A DNA stretch of 64,000 nt from Lawsonibacter celer (GCF_014281125.1 NZ_JACOEA010000001.1:620001-684000); one strand, 5' to 3'. Counted from the stretch's first letter, positions 18,381 through 28,067 are shown. Made by a program: numbers and translations. Notes: a model not told the origin generated them from the letters alone.

Positions 18381-20627
18381 TTATTTGGCGTAATAATTGA
18401 TCAGGCAGCCAGCCAGCACAATATCCCGCTCCTCACGGGTCATACCGGGGAGCTTAAGGGTAACCGCCTTCTCCGTTTCATTCTGGAACAGTGTGGCGGC
18501 CACCTCCTCCGCGCCCTTCTCCAGCGCGGCTCGAATGCCGGGAATATAGAGCTTATCGCCGGGCTGGAGGTTCCATTCCTTCACGTCCTCCGCTACAAAG
18601 GGCAGCATGCCCCAGTTGACTACATTGGAGCGGTAGCGCTTGGTGGCGTATTCCGCCGCCAGGTTGGCACAGCCACCCAGCACCCGCTGACAGGAGGCGG
18701 CCTGCTCCCGGGCGGAGCCGTCGCCCGGCTTGAGGGCCATGATAAAAGAGCCCAGACCTGTGGTCCTGCCGTCAAAACCCATCAAGGCCTCCTTGGCCTC
18801 CGGCGACGCCGGGTCGATCCGGCGGGCTCGCTCCGCGGCCAGCACCGCTTTGGCCCGGGGAACATACTGGGGATCCTTCCGGCTGAGCGCAAACTCAGAC
18901 AGCTTAATGGGGTTGGAGCGATAGGAGGAGGTCTCCCCGGAGGGGATCAGCTCGTCCGTGGTGGTCACCGGGTCATAGATGGCAGCACAGCTGGTGAGCA
19001 GCAGATTTTCCGGCAGAGCCACCTGCTCCGGCCAGTCGGCGATATTGGGGCCAAACACCAGCTCCTGGCTGGGGTCCGGCCGGCCCACGCCGAAGTACAC
19101 CCGGGCCTTGTAGGGGCCGTCATCATAGGCAAAGGGTTCCACCGCCGGGTCGGCAGGAACCTCAGGCAGCTCGTCCGCCCCGGTCAGGACGCCGCCGTTG
19201 AGGGCGGTGGCCGCGATGCTCCGGGCATCCATCAGGGCCACATAGGACACCTGGCCGTCACTGGGCTTGGACCCCTCCCGGTTGGGGAAATTCCGCGTGG
19301 AGTGGCGGATGGAGAAGCCGCCGTTGGCGGGCACATCCCCCGCGCCGAAGCAGGGCCCGCAGAAGCAGGAACGGATGGAAGCCCCCGCCTCCATCAGGCT
19401 GGCGATATAGCCCCGGCGGGTAAGCTCTAGGTTCACCGGCTGACTGGTAGGATAGACCGACAGCCAGAAGGCGTCGGAGCCGATGGGCCTGCCCGCCAGG
19501 ATCTGGGCGGCCCGGACGATGTTCTGATAGGTGCCGCCGGAGCAGCCGGCAATAACCCCCTGATCCACCATAAATTTGCCGTCTGCAATCTTCTCCCGCA
19601 GAGAGGCCGGCCGGCTTTTCAGCTCCAGCTGCTTGACCGCGTCCTCGTCCACCTGGTGGAGCAGGTCGTCCATATTGGCCTTAAACTCGCGGATGGTGTA
19701 GGCGTTTGAGGGGTGGAAGGGCAGGGCGATCATAGGCTCAACGGCACCCAAGTCCACCTCGATCAGGCCGTCGTAATAGGCCCCGTCGGAGGGCGACTGA
19801 TAGGCAAACTCATCTCCCCGGCCCAGAATGGTCAGATAGTCCTTCAGCGCGTCGTCCGTGGACCAGACGGAGGAGAGGCAGGTGGTCTCGGTGGTCATCA
19901 CGTCGATGCCCGCCCGGTAATCAATCGCCAGATTGGCCACACCCGGGCCAAAGAACTCCATAACGGCGTTCTTCACGGTGCCCTCCCTAAAGGTGGCGCG
20001 GATGAGCTCCAAGGCCACATCCTGGGGCCCCACGCCGGGCTGGGGTGAGCCGGTGAGGTAAATGGCAATCACCTTGGGATAGGCGATGTTATAGGTCTTT
20101 TGCAGCAGCTGGCGGGCCAGCTCCGGCCCGCCCTCTCCGATGGCCATGGTGCCGTAAGCGCCGTAACGGGTGTGAGAGTCAGAGCCCAGGATCATCCTGC
20201 CCGGGGCGGCGTACCGCTCCCGCATATAGGAGTGGATCACGCTCTGGTGGGCGGGGACAAATTCGCCGCCGTATTTCTTGGCCGCCGACAGTCCGAACAC
20301 ATGGTCGTCCTCATTGATGGTGCCGCCCACGGCGCACAGGGAATTGTGGCAGTTGGTCAGCACATAGGGCAGGGGGAAGCGCTCCATACCGGAAGCCCGG
20401 GCAGTCTGAATGATGCCCACATAGGTGATATCATGGGAGGCCATGGCATCAAACCGGAGGGCCAGCTGGTCCATATCCTCCCCGGTATGATGGGCCTTCA
20501 GAATCGAATAGGCCATCGTGCCTTTCTTGGCCAGGGCCGGGTCGGGCAGCCCGGCGGCAGGTCCGTCCTGCGCCAGGAGAAAGGCGCCGTTTTTATAATA
20601 GACGCCCTGTTTGGTAATCTTTATCAT
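18381..20627 (-). CDS. Aconitase-superfamily hydratase (YbhJ-like)
   Basis: A 748-residue protein with the full aconitase layout: domains 1-3 with SDSHTRYGAYGTMAIGEGG near residue 150, the [4Fe-4S] ligands in VIAGCSGGT (about 370) and CFCGPCFGAGDVPA (about 435), a linker, and a swivelling domain 4 ending in PGIRAALEKGAEE. These enzymes dehydrate and rehydrate hydroxy-acids. The length and domain order match E. coli YbhJ rather than citrate-cycle aconitase; the substrate is unknown. A promoter sits just upstream (20664-20692) and DUF1847 follows. Confidence 0.85.
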   Translation of the reverse strand: MIKITKQGVYYKNGAFLLAQDGPAAGLPDPALAKKGTMAYSILKAHHTGEDMDQLALRFDAMASHDITYVGIIQTARASGMERFPLPYVLTNCHNSLCAVGGTINEDDHVFGLSAAKKYGGEFVPAHQSVIHSYMRERYAAPGRMILGSDSHTRYGAYGTMAIGEGGPELARQLLQKTYNIAYPKVIAIYLTGSPQPGVGPQDVALELIRATFREGTVKNAVMEFFGPGVANLAIDYRAGIDVMTTETTCLSSVWSTDDALKDYLTILGRGDEFAYQSPSDGAYYDGLIEVDLGAVEPMIALPFHPSNAYTIREFKANMDDLLHQVDEDAVKQLELKSRPASLREKIADGKFMVDQGVIAGCSGGTYQNIVRAAQILAGRPIGSDAFWLSVYPTSQPVNLELTRRGYIASLMEAGASIRSCFCGPCFGAGDVPANGGFSIRHSTRNFPNREGSKPSDGQVSYVALMDARSIAATALNGGVLTGADELPEVPADPAVEPFAYDDGPYKARVYFGVGRPDPSQELVFGPNIADWPEQVALPENLLLTSCAAIYDPVTTTDELIPSGETSSYRSNPIKLSEFALSRKDPQYVPRAKAVLAAERARRIDPASPEAKEALMGFDGRTTGLGSFIMALKPGDGSAREQAASCQRVLGGCANLAAEYATKRYRSNVVNWGMLPFVAEDVKEWNLQPGDKLYIPGIRAALEKGAEEVAATLFQNETEKAVTLKLPGMTREERDIVLAGCLINYYAK

Positions 20628-20663
20628 AGGTGTCGCCTCCGAATCTGTTTCAAATCAAATTTT

Positions 20664-20692
20664 ATCATATCAATCTTTGGCCTGAAACGCAA
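20664..20692 (-). promoter_or_regulatory. Promoter of the hydratase gene
   Basis: Minus strand TTGCGT (20687-20692), 17-bp spacer, TATGAT (20664-20669), 37 bp ahead of the start. Confidence 0.55.
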
Positions 20693-20813
20693 GGGATTAG
20701 GTGTTCCTCTCCGCGTTTTTTTACTCTTTATCCAAAAATTACACCTGTTCCGGCAACATAAACAACCCCTGCATCGGGTGAAACTACCTCCATTGGACAA
20801 GGGGGCGTTTGCA

Positions 20814-22163
20814 ATGAAACGAAAAACCAGGGTATTGACGGCTGCCTTTCTGACGGCGGCTTTTGCGGTGACGGCGGGCTTTGCCGTGCAGGGGCACGTC
20901 CGGGCCGCCCGGTATCAGGCTGTGCTGAGCGCCGGGTACCAGCACGCCTTCGCGGAGCTCACCACCGCGGTAAGCGAGCTGGACACCGCCCTTCAGAAAG
21001 GGGTCTATGCCGCTACGCCCGGGCTGTTTTCCTCTCTGTGCACCCAGGCCTACGGCAAGGCCCTGTCTGCCCAGGCTGCCATTGGAGAGCTCCCCTACGG
21101 CAATGTGGAATTGGAGCAGACAGCGGCTTTTTTGGCCAAGACCGGAGACTATGCCATGTATCTCTCCCGCTCCGCGGCCGGCGACGGCTGTACCCAGGAG
21201 GAACGGGATACGCTGCGCGGCCTGTCCGGCGCAGCCTCGCAGCTCTCCTCCGCCCTGCGGGATCTCCAGTCCGATCTAAACGCCGGATCACTCACGCTGG
21301 AAAGCGTGGAACAGGCACAGGCGCGCCTGGCAGGCACGCAGGCCGGGCAGGTTACAGCCGGCTCTGCGTTTCAGACCGTGGAGGCCGATTTTCCCGAGGT
21401 GCCTTCTCTGGTCTATGACGGCCCGTTTTCCGAACATCTGACCGGGCGCAGTCCTCAATATCTGGCCGGCAAAGGAACGGTCACCCAGGATGAGGCCCGG
21501 GCCCGGGCCGCCGCCTTTCTGGACCTGCGGCCGGAGATCTTTGAGCTGACCTCCCAAGGGGAAGGGGAACTTCCTGCCTGGGGCTTTACGGCCGCTGTAG
21601 ACGGCGGCGAGCTCTATGTAGAGGTCACCCGACAGGGCGGCCAGGTACTGGAGGTGCTCAGCAGCCGGCCGGTGGATGAGGCCGTCCTTACCCGCGCCGA
21701 AGCGCTGGACATGGCATCCGCGTTCCTCAAGGCCCGCGGATTTCCCGCGATGAAGGAGAGCTATTTTATTGACCAGGGAGATGTGCTCACCATTCATTTC
21801 GCTGCTCTGGAGGGAGAGGTCCTGTGCTACCCCGACCTGGTAAAGGTTGCCGTGGCATTGGACAACGGCGATGTAGTCGGCTTTGAGTCCGCCGGCTTTT
21901 TGATGAATCACCGCACGCGCCAGCTCTCCGAAGCGGCCATCAGTGAGTCAGCGGCCAGCCAGGTCGTAGGCTCTTCTCTGGAGATTCTCTCCCATCAGCT
22001 TACCCTCATTCCCTCTGGCGGCGAATATGAGGTGCTCTGCCACGAGTTTAAATGCCGCACGCAGGAGGACACCCACGTCTTGATTTATGTGAATGCCCAG
22101 ACTGGTCAGGAAGAACAGATTCTGCTCCTTCTGGAGGATGAGAGCGGAACTCTGGCGCTGTAA
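20814..22163 (+). CDS. ypeB: Germination protein YpeB
   Basis: A 449-residue spore protein. It has an N-terminal membrane anchor (about residues 7-25), a helical domain to residue 200, then three PepSY-like alpha/beta repeats recognisable from GTVTQDEARARAAAFL, VLTRAEALDMASAFLKARGF and AAISESAASQVVGSSLEIL. YpeB stabilises and controls the cortex-lytic enzyme SleB in the spore inner membrane; here sleB is not adjacent, which differs from the usual sleB-ypeB pair. The start at 20814 is the first ATG after the GGGGGCG site. Its presence marks the organism as a spore former. Confidence 0.88.
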   Translation: MKRKTRVLTAAFLTAAFAVTAGFAVQGHVRAARYQAVLSAGYQHAFAELTTAVSELDTALQKGVYAATPGLFSSLCTQAYGKALSAQAAIGELPYGNVELEQTAAFLAKTGDYAMYLSRSAAGDGCTQEERDTLRGLSGAASQLSSALRDLQSDLNAGSLTLESVEQAQARLAGTQAGQVTAGSAFQTVEADFPEVPSLVYDGPFSEHLTGRSPQYLAGKGTVTQDEARARAAAFLDLRPEIFELTSQGEGELPAWGFTAAVDGGELYVEVTRQGGQVLEVLSSRPVDEAVLTRAEALDMASAFLKARGFPAMKESYFIDQGDVLTIHFAALEGEVLCYPDLVKVAVALDNGDVVGFESAGFLMNHRTRQLSEAAISESAASQVVGSSLEILSHQLTLIPSGGEYEVLCHEFKCRTQEDTHVLIYVNAQTGQEEQILLLLEDESGTLAL

Positions 22164-22202
22164 AAAAATCGCCCTGCATCCCAAATGGGATGCAGGGCGA
22201 TT
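22161..22202. terminator. Bidirectional terminator between ypeB and the DUF1963 gene
   Basis: Arms 22167-22182 and 22187-22202 pair perfectly over 16 bp. The A-run before it gives a strong T-run on the minus strand; the plus-strand tail is weaker. Confidence 0.85.
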
Positions 22203-22209
22203 CTGGGTT

Positions 22210-23064
22210 TTATCCACATTGCAGCGTGAGCCAGACCCGGTCAAACCTCCGGGCCTGCAGGTCCTCTTTCCGGATGAAAAAATAAATGCGTCCGCAGTCG
22301 CCGAACATCAGCTCAAACCCGCCGCCGGACACGGTGTCCAGCTGGAACAGGAGCCGCCAGTCTTCCAGACTGGTCCTTCGAGCCTGCTCTCTGAGCTGGG
22401 CGGGGACTTTTTCGTAATCCTCCGGGCTGCCCTGGTGATAGCCCCGGGTGACCAGCTCGCATTCCTGGGTGATATTCCCCTGGATCAGGTCGGGCCAGCC
22501 CAGCAGCTTGGAGGTATTTTCCTCAAACTCGGGAACCGGGTCTCCCAGGGCGGTCCGGGCCGCGGCATAGACCTCCCAGGCGTTTGGAGGCCAGGCCCCC
22601 CCGAAGAAGAAGTCCTCCAGGCCGGGCCAGGACCGCTCCGCCGACCCACGGACACCCAGCGCGGGAAAGCGGTACTCCTCCGGCAGATCCACCGGGAACG
22701 CAGCCAGCTGTAAGGACTCCAGGTCTTCAAACCAGAACACCCGGGCACAGCCCTTGTCCGTCGGGTCAAAGCCCCATCGCTGGGAGCCGCACTCATAGAA
22801 AAAGGCCAGCAGTCCGGTCTTGGGGAGAAGTCCCTCTGTATCCCAGGCAGACATTTCCCTGCAGTTAAACTGGGCCAGGAAGCTCAGAGGCCGCTCCTTC
22901 ACCCGGTCATCCTCAAAGGTATCTGTTCGAAAGCGGGGCCATATGAAATCCGCCGGAACGTCCGGCGCGCCACCAAACCGGCTGGCACCCACGGACAGCT
23001 CGGCCGCACCCCCGAAGGTCAGACGCACCATGTTTCTCATCATCTCGGCAAGGCGCTCTTTCAT
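22210..23064 (-). CDS. DUF1963 family protein
   Basis: A 284-residue soluble protein matching DUF1963: RFGGAPDVPADFIWPRF near the start, LSFLAQFNCREM, LLAFFYECGSQRWGFDP, and the late QLDTVSGGGFELMFGDCGRIYFFIRKEDL. Members share a fold with the plant chloroplast YwqG/TYW-type proteins and have no agreed function. It lies 41 bp downstream of ftsK on the same strand and may be read through from it. Confidence 0.85.
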   Translation of the reverse strand: MKERLAEMMRNMVRLTFGGAAELSVGASRFGGAPDVPADFIWPRFRTDTFEDDRVKERPLSFLAQFNCREMSAWDTEGLLPKTGLLAFFYECGSQRWGFDPTDKGCARVFWFEDLESLQLAAFPVDLPEEYRFPALGVRGSAERSWPGLEDFFFGGAWPPNAWEVYAAARTALGDPVPEFEENTSKLLGWPDLIQGNITQECELVTRGYHQGSPEDYEKVPAQLREQARRTSLEDWRLLFQLDTVSGGGFELMFGDCGRIYFFIRKEDLQARRFDRVWLTLQCG

Positions 23065-23105
23065 ACTCTACTCCCCTTTTCTTCTGTGATGAAAGGCCTC
23101 TCACC

Positions 23106-25799
23106 TTAGAATCCGTCGTTGTCCAGATCGAAGGGGACCTCCCGGCTCTGGGGGATCGCGTCGCCCTCAAATTCCAGCTCATCAGGCACCGGCTCGGAGA
23201 CGGCGGTCTCATTCATCCCCTGTTTGAACTGCATTTCCTGCCACTGCTCTTTGGTGATGAGCACCTGACGGGGCTTGGACCCCTCAAAGGGTCCTACGAT
23301 CCCCTTCTCCTCCATCTGGTCCACCAGACGGGCCGCCCTGGAATACCCCAGCTTCAAGCGGCGCTGGAGCATGGAGACGGAGGCCATGCCCGTATCCACC
23401 ACCACCTCGATGGCCGCGGGGAGCAGCTCGTCATAGTCGTCCCCCGCCTCTTCCGGCACAGAGCCGCCCACACCCTTGCCCTGCTTGTCCTTTTCCGCAG
23501 CGCGCTGCTCGATCTCATGGATGATGTTGTCGTCATACTCCGCGGCGCCGCTGTTCTCCTTGATGAAGCCCACCACAGCGGCCACCTCCTCATCCGAGAT
23601 GAGGCAGCCCTGCACCCGCTGTGGCTTTCCGGTCCCCAGCGGAAAATAGAGCATATCGCCGCGGCCCACCAGCTTCTCCGCGCCGGAGGTGTCCAGAATG
23701 ATGCGGGACTCCAGGCTGGAGGCCACCGCAAAGGCGATGCGGCTGGGGATATTGGCTTTCATCAGGCCGGTGATCACATCAGCGGAGGGCCGCTGGGTGG
23801 CGATGATCAGATGCATACCCGCGGCGCGGCCCATCTGGGCCACGCGGCAGATGGACTCCTCCACCTCCTTGGCAGCCACCAGCATCAGGTCAGCCAGCTC
23901 ATCAATGACCACCACAATTTGAGGCATCTTCTCCATGCCCTCGGTGCGGGAAGCATGGAGGTTATAGGATGCCAGGTCCCTCACGCCGATTTCCGAAAAG
24001 GCGCGGTAGCGCTTCATCATCTCCACCACCGCCCACTGGAGGGCGCCGGCCGCCTTTTTGGGGTCCGTGACCACGGGGATCAGCAGATGCGGAATCCCAT
24101 TATAAATGCCCAGCTCCACCATTTTGGGATCCACCATAATCAGGCGGACCTCCTCCGGCGTGGCCTTATACAGCAGGGAAATGATGAGTGAGTTGGTACA
24201 CACCGATTTACCGGAGCCCGTGGTACCGGCGATAAGCAGGTGGGGCAGCTTGGCAATATTGCCCACCACACAGTTGCCGCCGATGTCCTTGCCAACGGCA
24301 AACGCCACCTTGGAGGGGTTGTCCCGAAACGCCTTGGAGTCAATGACCTCATGGATGGGCACAGGGGTGACCAGTTTATTGGGCACCTCGATGCCCACCA
24401 TGGAAATCTTGTCCGGAATGGGGGCGATGCGCACGCCCGCAGCGCCCAGCGCCAGGGCAATATCGTCCGCCAGGTTGGTCAGCTTGTTCAGGCGCACCCC
24501 CTGGTCCAGCTCCACCTCGTACCGGGTGACCGAGGGCCCCCGGGTGACGTTGACAATGGCCGCGTCAATGCCGAAGGAGCGAATGGTGTCGGACAGGCGG
24601 GACTGGTTTGCCCGCAGCTCCCCGGCAATATCGCTGCCCGAGATGCTTTTTCCCTCGTGCAGCAGGGAGACCGGCGGATAGAGATAGACCGGCGGGCCGC
24701 TCTCCAGATTCTTGGCAATGTCCTGCGCCACCTCCGCCGCCGCCTGGGCGGTCTCCTGTTTCTTCAGCTTGGGGACGGCCGGCTCCCGTTCGATTTCAGG
24801 CAGCTGCACAGCGGGTGCGGGCGTGGGTTCCGGCATGGGGTTCGGCGTTGGAAGCGGAGCAGCCGGAACGGCCACGGAGGGCTCCGCAGTGAGCGTTTGG
24901 TCTGGCTCTGCCAGTACAGGCTCCTCGGCCGGCAGGCTTTCCTCCGCCTCCCCGGCCAGCACCTGATCCGGGGCAGGCACCCTGGCCTTCCGGTTAAAAA
25001 AGCCCGCCTTTTTGGGGGTGGGAAGCTCCGGCTCCTTCCCCACCAGCGGACCGTCATCCACCGGAATGTCAATTTGGACGTTCCTCCGGGCTGCGGCCGC
25101 CCCGGCTGCCGGTTCCGCCTCCCGCGCCGCGCCGCGGCGCTCCTTTATCCGGGGAGCGGGTTCCAGGTCTTCCTCCTCATATTCGTATTCCCGGTGAGGC
25201 CGGTCCCGGAAGAAGCGGACAATATCCACCGGTGAAATATGAAAGGCAATCAGGAGTAAGATCAGCAGACCCAGTACCAAAATAAGCCCCGCCCCGATCT
25301 TGCTGAATAGACTGGACAGCCCCAGGGCCAGCGCGCCGCTGGCCAGCCCGCCGCATTGGAGCACTCTCCCCTGGGTCCACAGAGTTTTGACCAAGGCGGA
25401 GGTCCAGAGATAGTCCCCTTTTGCCAGGAACAGGTGCAGAAGGCTGCCAAAAAGCACCGGCACCAACAGGGCGCTCACCACTCTCAGGCGTACCGGACGG
25501 CCTCTGTGAAACGCCAGAATCCAGGCACACACCAGAAGCGCCGGGGGCAGCAGCCAGTAGCCATACCCCACCAGTCCCTTTGCCGCGCCGCAGAAAAAGT
25601 CGATAAAGATGGCCTCAATGTGGAAATAGCCAAAGGCCGCGAACACCGCCAGCAGCAGGCATACCACCGCCCCCACTTCCCTGCGGACCGGCCTGGGCGC
25701 CGGCTTCTTTTTCCGGCTGGATGTGCTCCGGGAGGCATTGGAACGTCCAGAAGTGGTGGATCGCTTTCCGGATGCAGGTTTCTTTTGTGTGTCTGCCAT
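23106..25799 (-). CDS. ftsK: DNA translocase FtsK/SpoIIIE
   Basis: An 897-residue septal DNA pump. Order: basic Ser/Lys/Arg-rich N-terminus (1-36), four transmembrane helices (about 40-190), a Pro/Glu/Ala-rich linker (about 200-345), alpha domain, RecA-like beta motor with Walker A GTTGSGKS (about 523) and Walker B VVVIDELADLM, and the C-terminal winged-helix gamma domain (LQRRLKLGYSRAARLVDQME) that reads KOPS/SRS sequences. It moves chromosome arms during division and into the forespore. Whether it serves division, sporulation or both cannot be told from sequence. Confidence 0.95.
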   Translation of the reverse strand: MADTQKKPASGKRSTTSGRSNASRSTSSRKKKPAPRPVRREVGAVVCLLLAVFAAFGYFHIEAIFIDFFCGAAKGLVGYGYWLLPPALLVCAWILAFHRGRPVRLRVVSALLVPVLFGSLLHLFLAKGDYLWTSALVKTLWTQGRVLQCGGLASGALALGLSSLFSKIGAGLILVLGLLILLLIAFHISPVDIVRFFRDRPHREYEYEEEDLEPAPRIKERRGAAREAEPAAGAAAARRNVQIDIPVDDGPLVGKEPELPTPKKAGFFNRKARVPAPDQVLAGEAEESLPAEEPVLAEPDQTLTAEPSVAVPAAPLPTPNPMPEPTPAPAVQLPEIEREPAVPKLKKQETAQAAAEVAQDIAKNLESGPPVYLYPPVSLLHEGKSISGSDIAGELRANQSRLSDTIRSFGIDAAIVNVTRGPSVTRYEVELDQGVRLNKLTNLADDIALALGAAGVRIAPIPDKISMVGIEVPNKLVTPVPIHEVIDSKAFRDNPSKVAFAVGKDIGGNCVVGNIAKLPHLLIAGTTGSGKSVCTNSLIISLLYKATPEEVRLIMVDPKMVELGIYNGIPHLLIPVVTDPKKAAGALQWAVVEMMKRYRAFSEIGVRDLASYNLHASRTEGMEKMPQIVVVIDELADLMLVAAKEVEESICRVAQMGRAAGMHLIIATQRPSADVITGLMKANIPSRIAFAVASSLESRIILDTSGAEKLVGRGDMLYFPLGTGKPQRVQGCLISDEEVAAVVGFIKENSGAAEYDDNIIHEIEQRAAEKDKQGKGVGGSVPEEAGDDYDELLPAAIEVVVDTGMASVSMLQRRLKLGYSRAARLVDQMEEKGIVGPFEGSKPRQVLITKEQWQEMQFKQGMNETAVSEPVPDELEFEGDAIPQSREVPFDLDNDGF

Positions 25800-25840
25800 G
25801 GGAAATCATTCCTTTCAGGAGTCAGGGTTAAACAATTGCA

Positions 25841-26692
25841 TTATACCTTCAGAATCAGTCCAGCCACCAGGCTCACCCCGCCGACCGCCCAGCAGTAATA
25901 GGCAAATTTTCCGAACTTGCCACGATTGGCCAGCAGGTTCACCAGGCGGATGGCGAAATAGCCCACTACGGCGGAAACCGCCATTCCCACCAAAATCATG
26001 GGCAGCAGTTCCGGATCCACCCCTACCTCCAGCGCGTCCTTGAATTCCAGGATCGTAGCGCCCAGCACAGCAGGCAGGCTCATCAGAAAGGAAAAGCGTA
26101 CGGCAAAGGTGCGGTCATAGCCCCGCAGCATTCCGGCGGAGATGGTGGCCCCGGAGCGGGAGATGCCCGGCAGCGTACCGATCGCCTGGGCACAGCCCAC
26201 CAGCAGAGCGTCCAGCACGGTGGCGCTGCGCTCATTTTTTTTGCCGCGGGCAAGCCGGTCGGAGAAAAAGAGCAGGAAGCCGGTGACCAAAAGCGCAATG
26301 GAAACAAAGGTCACGTTACTGGTAGCGCTTTCAATGACGCCTTTTACCGGCAGCACCACGAAAAGGGGCAGCGTAGCCACAATGATCAGCAATACCAAAC
26401 GCCGAGCCGGCGGAATGCGTCCCCGCTCCCGCGCCCGTCGTTTGGGCGAACACAGGCTGGCGGCCCCCAGGCAAAACTCCCGGAGCATATCCATAATGTC
26501 ATGCCAATAGTAAATAAACACCGAAATCAACGTGCCGAAGTGGAGCATAACGGTAAAAAAGAGCTGCGTACTCTCAAAGTCCTCCATGCCGAAAAAGGCC
26601 TGGAAAAGAGCCAGATGTCCCGAGCTGGAGATGGGCAGAAACTCCGCCACCCCCTGGAGAAAGCCCATAAAAATGGACATTAAGTAGGTCAA
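25841..26692 (-). CDS. uppP: Undecaprenyl-diphosphatase UppP (BacA)
   Basis: A 283-residue membrane phosphatase that recycles the lipid carrier for cell-wall synthesis and gives bacitracin tolerance. Catalytic motifs EFLPISSSGHL (about 17-27) and PGISRSGATI (about 173-182) are intact, with about eight helices. The start is TTG at 26692 with GGAGG eight bases upstream; the ATG four codons later is the alternative. It stands head-to-head with the phosphoribosyltransferase gene and 41 bp before ftsK. Confidence 0.95.
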   Translation of the reverse strand: MTYLMSIFMGFLQGVAEFLPISSSGHLALFQAFFGMEDFESTQLFFTVMLHFGTLISVFIYYWHDIMDMLREFCLGAASLCSPKRRARERGRIPPARRLVLLIIVATLPLFVVLPVKGVIESATSNVTFVSIALLVTGFLLFFSDRLARGKKNERSATVLDALLVGCAQAIGTLPGISRSGATISAGMLRGYDRTFAVRFSFLMSLPAVLGATILEFKDALEVGVDPELLPMILVGMAVSAVVGYFAIRLVNLLANRGKFGKFAYYCWAVGGVSLVAGLILKV

Positions 26693-26770
26693 GTTTGGTT
26701 CCTCCTTGATTATAAAATGGACATACAGATTTATATTATCACAGTTTGTCCCACAATTCCATCTTTTTTC

Positions 26771-26799
26771 TTGAAACCGGCCGCCGCAGAGGGTATAAT
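26771..26799 (+). promoter_or_regulatory. Promoter of the phosphoribosyltransferase gene
   Basis: TTGAAA (26771-26776), 17-bp spacer, TATAAT (26794-26799). Confidence 0.75.
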
Positions 26800-26846
26800 A
26801 GGTAAGCGAATTTCGACAAAAACGCTGAGAGTTTGGAGTTGTTTCT

Positions 26847-27401
26847 ATGACCTATCATCTCAAGGTTGCCGGCCTGGAGCGGGAACTGCCCCTGTGCAAG
26901 GTAGATGACAGCATGACCATCGCCGCCTTTGTGATCTTTGGCGATGTGGAACTCACCTGTGCCGCTGCCGCCGCCCTGCTGGAGAAGGCCCCGGAATATG
27001 ACTACCTGGTGGCGCCGGAGGCCAAGGCGATCCCCCTGATCCACGAAATGGCCCGTCAGAGCGGCCGCAACGAGTACTTTTTGGTGCGCAAGGCCCCCAA
27101 GCTTTATATGAACGGCGTGTTCCAAACCACGGTTCACTCCATTACCACCGCCGCCGAGCAGAAGCTGTACATGGACGGCGCCGACGCGGCCAAGATGAAC
27201 GGGAAGCGGGTCCTCATCCTGGACGACGTCATCTCCACCGGTGAGTCCCTCAGCGCCGTAGAACGGCTCGTGGAACAGGCGGGGGGCCGGATTGTGGGCC
27301 GTATGGCCATTCTGGCGGAGGGAGACGCCGCCAAGCGGGACGACATTATCGTTCTCGGGTCGATCCCCCTCTTTGATGGGAATGGCAACCCCAAGCTCTG
27401 A
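26847..27401 (+). CDS. apt: Phosphoribosyltransferase, probably adenine-specific
   Basis: A 184-residue type I PRTase. The PRPP loop VLILDDVISTGES (about residues 122-134) is perfect, and VAPEAKAIPLIHEMAR and FLVRKAPKLYM correspond to the base- and pyrophosphate-binding parts of Apt. It would convert adenine and PRPP to AMP. Xanthine PRTase is similar in outline, so the base preference is an inference. It has its own promoter and a terminator 16 bp after the stop. Confidence 0.8.
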   Translation: MTYHLKVAGLERELPLCKVDDSMTIAAFVIFGDVELTCAAAAALLEKAPEYDYLVAPEAKAIPLIHEMARQSGRNEYFLVRKAPKLYMNGVFQTTVHSITTAAEQKLYMDGADAAKMNGKRVLILDDVISTGESLSAVERLVEQAGGRIVGRMAILAEGDAAKRDDIIVLGSIPLFDGNGNPKL

Positions 27402-27416
27402 TTCATATGGATAGGG

Positions 27417-27456
27417 AAGCGCGGAGAGCCGCTGGCTCTCCGCGCTTTGTCTTTTT
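27417..27456 (+). terminator. Intrinsic terminator after apt
   Basis: Fourteen-bp perfect arms (27417-27430, 27434-27447), 3-nt loop, then TGTCTTTTT. Confidence 0.88.
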
Positions 27457-27462
27457 CTGCTT

Positions 27463-28005
27463 CTAGGAAATCGTATAGCTTCCACGTACCAGAAGGGTCA
27501 CATTGGTCTTGGCCTGGACACCGCGCCCGTCAATGGTTCCCAAATAGAGGTGGTTGACCGTCAGAGCCCCCCCACTAGCCAGAGTGCTCCCCGCAGTCAT
27601 ATCCACCAGCCCCGGGGCGGAGTCAGACACGCACACCGCAGTACCGTTCCGCAGCAAAAATTCGCAGCCTTCTTTGCCGATCAGCTTCTGTCCCTGGGTG
27701 AGGGTGACCACCTGAAAGCTGGCCGAAGCGCCGGAAGCGCCTCCGGCCAGCTTGTCCTCCACCTCATCCACATAGCCGTCCACCACGGTCTGCAGCTGCG
27801 TCTTGAGCTCACTTTCCCGCTGGGCAATCTTACCGTCCACCTGGCTGAGGATGGCGGGCGTCGTCTTTTTCTCCAGATAGCTCAGGGTCACCAGCGGGTC
27901 GCTTTGGGAGCCCTGCTGCCCGGCTGCCACGGCCACGCCGAGCATGGCGACAATCACCAGCCCAGCCGCCGTCAGCCGTACCGGCCAGTTTCCTTTGTAT
28001 TTCAT
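27463..28005 (-). CDS. Membrane-anchored protein with coiled coil, unknown
   Basis: A 180-residue protein with one N-terminal transmembrane segment (about 9-29), a short helical coiled-coil stretch (about 55-90, QVDGKIAQRESELKTQLQ) and a C-terminal beta domain (VVTLTQGQKLIGKEGCEFLLRNG to the end, LLVRGSYTIS). I have seen similar C-terminal domains in Clostridia but cannot assign a function. GGAGG seven bases before the ATG at 28005 fixes the start; the longer frame adds residues from the terminator region. It follows the MazF gene but is separated from it by a terminator. Confidence 0.7.
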   Translation of the reverse strand: MKYKGNWPVRLTAAGLVIVAMLGVAVAAGQQGSQSDPLVTLSYLEKKTTPAILSQVDGKIAQRESELKTQLQTVVDGYVDEVEDKLAGGASGASASFQVVTLTQGQKLIGKEGCEFLLRNGTAVCVSDSAPGLVDMTAGSTLASGGALTVNHLYLGTIDGRGVQAKTNVTLLVRGSYTIS

Positions 28006-28022
28006 ATGTATGACCTCCGTTG

Positions 28023-28053
28023 AAAAAGAAGGGGCCGCCGCACAGGCGGCCCC
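28023..28053 (-). terminator. Terminator after mazF
   Basis: Nine-bp GC arms (28031-28039, 28045-28053). Minus strand tail is TTCTTTTTC. Confidence 0.8.
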
Positions 28054-28067
28054 ATGTTTCCGTGCGT

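Noticed and set aside
20100..20813. Upstream extension of the YpeB frame giving a 687-residue protein
   Set aside because: The extension lies opposite the hydratase gene, and a signal-anchor start with a ribosome site is at 20814.
25840..25845. TATAAT on the minus strand as an ftsK promoter
   Set aside because: The -10 is good, but no convincing -35 is found at 16-18 bp and it lies at the end of uppP; read-through from uppP is enough.
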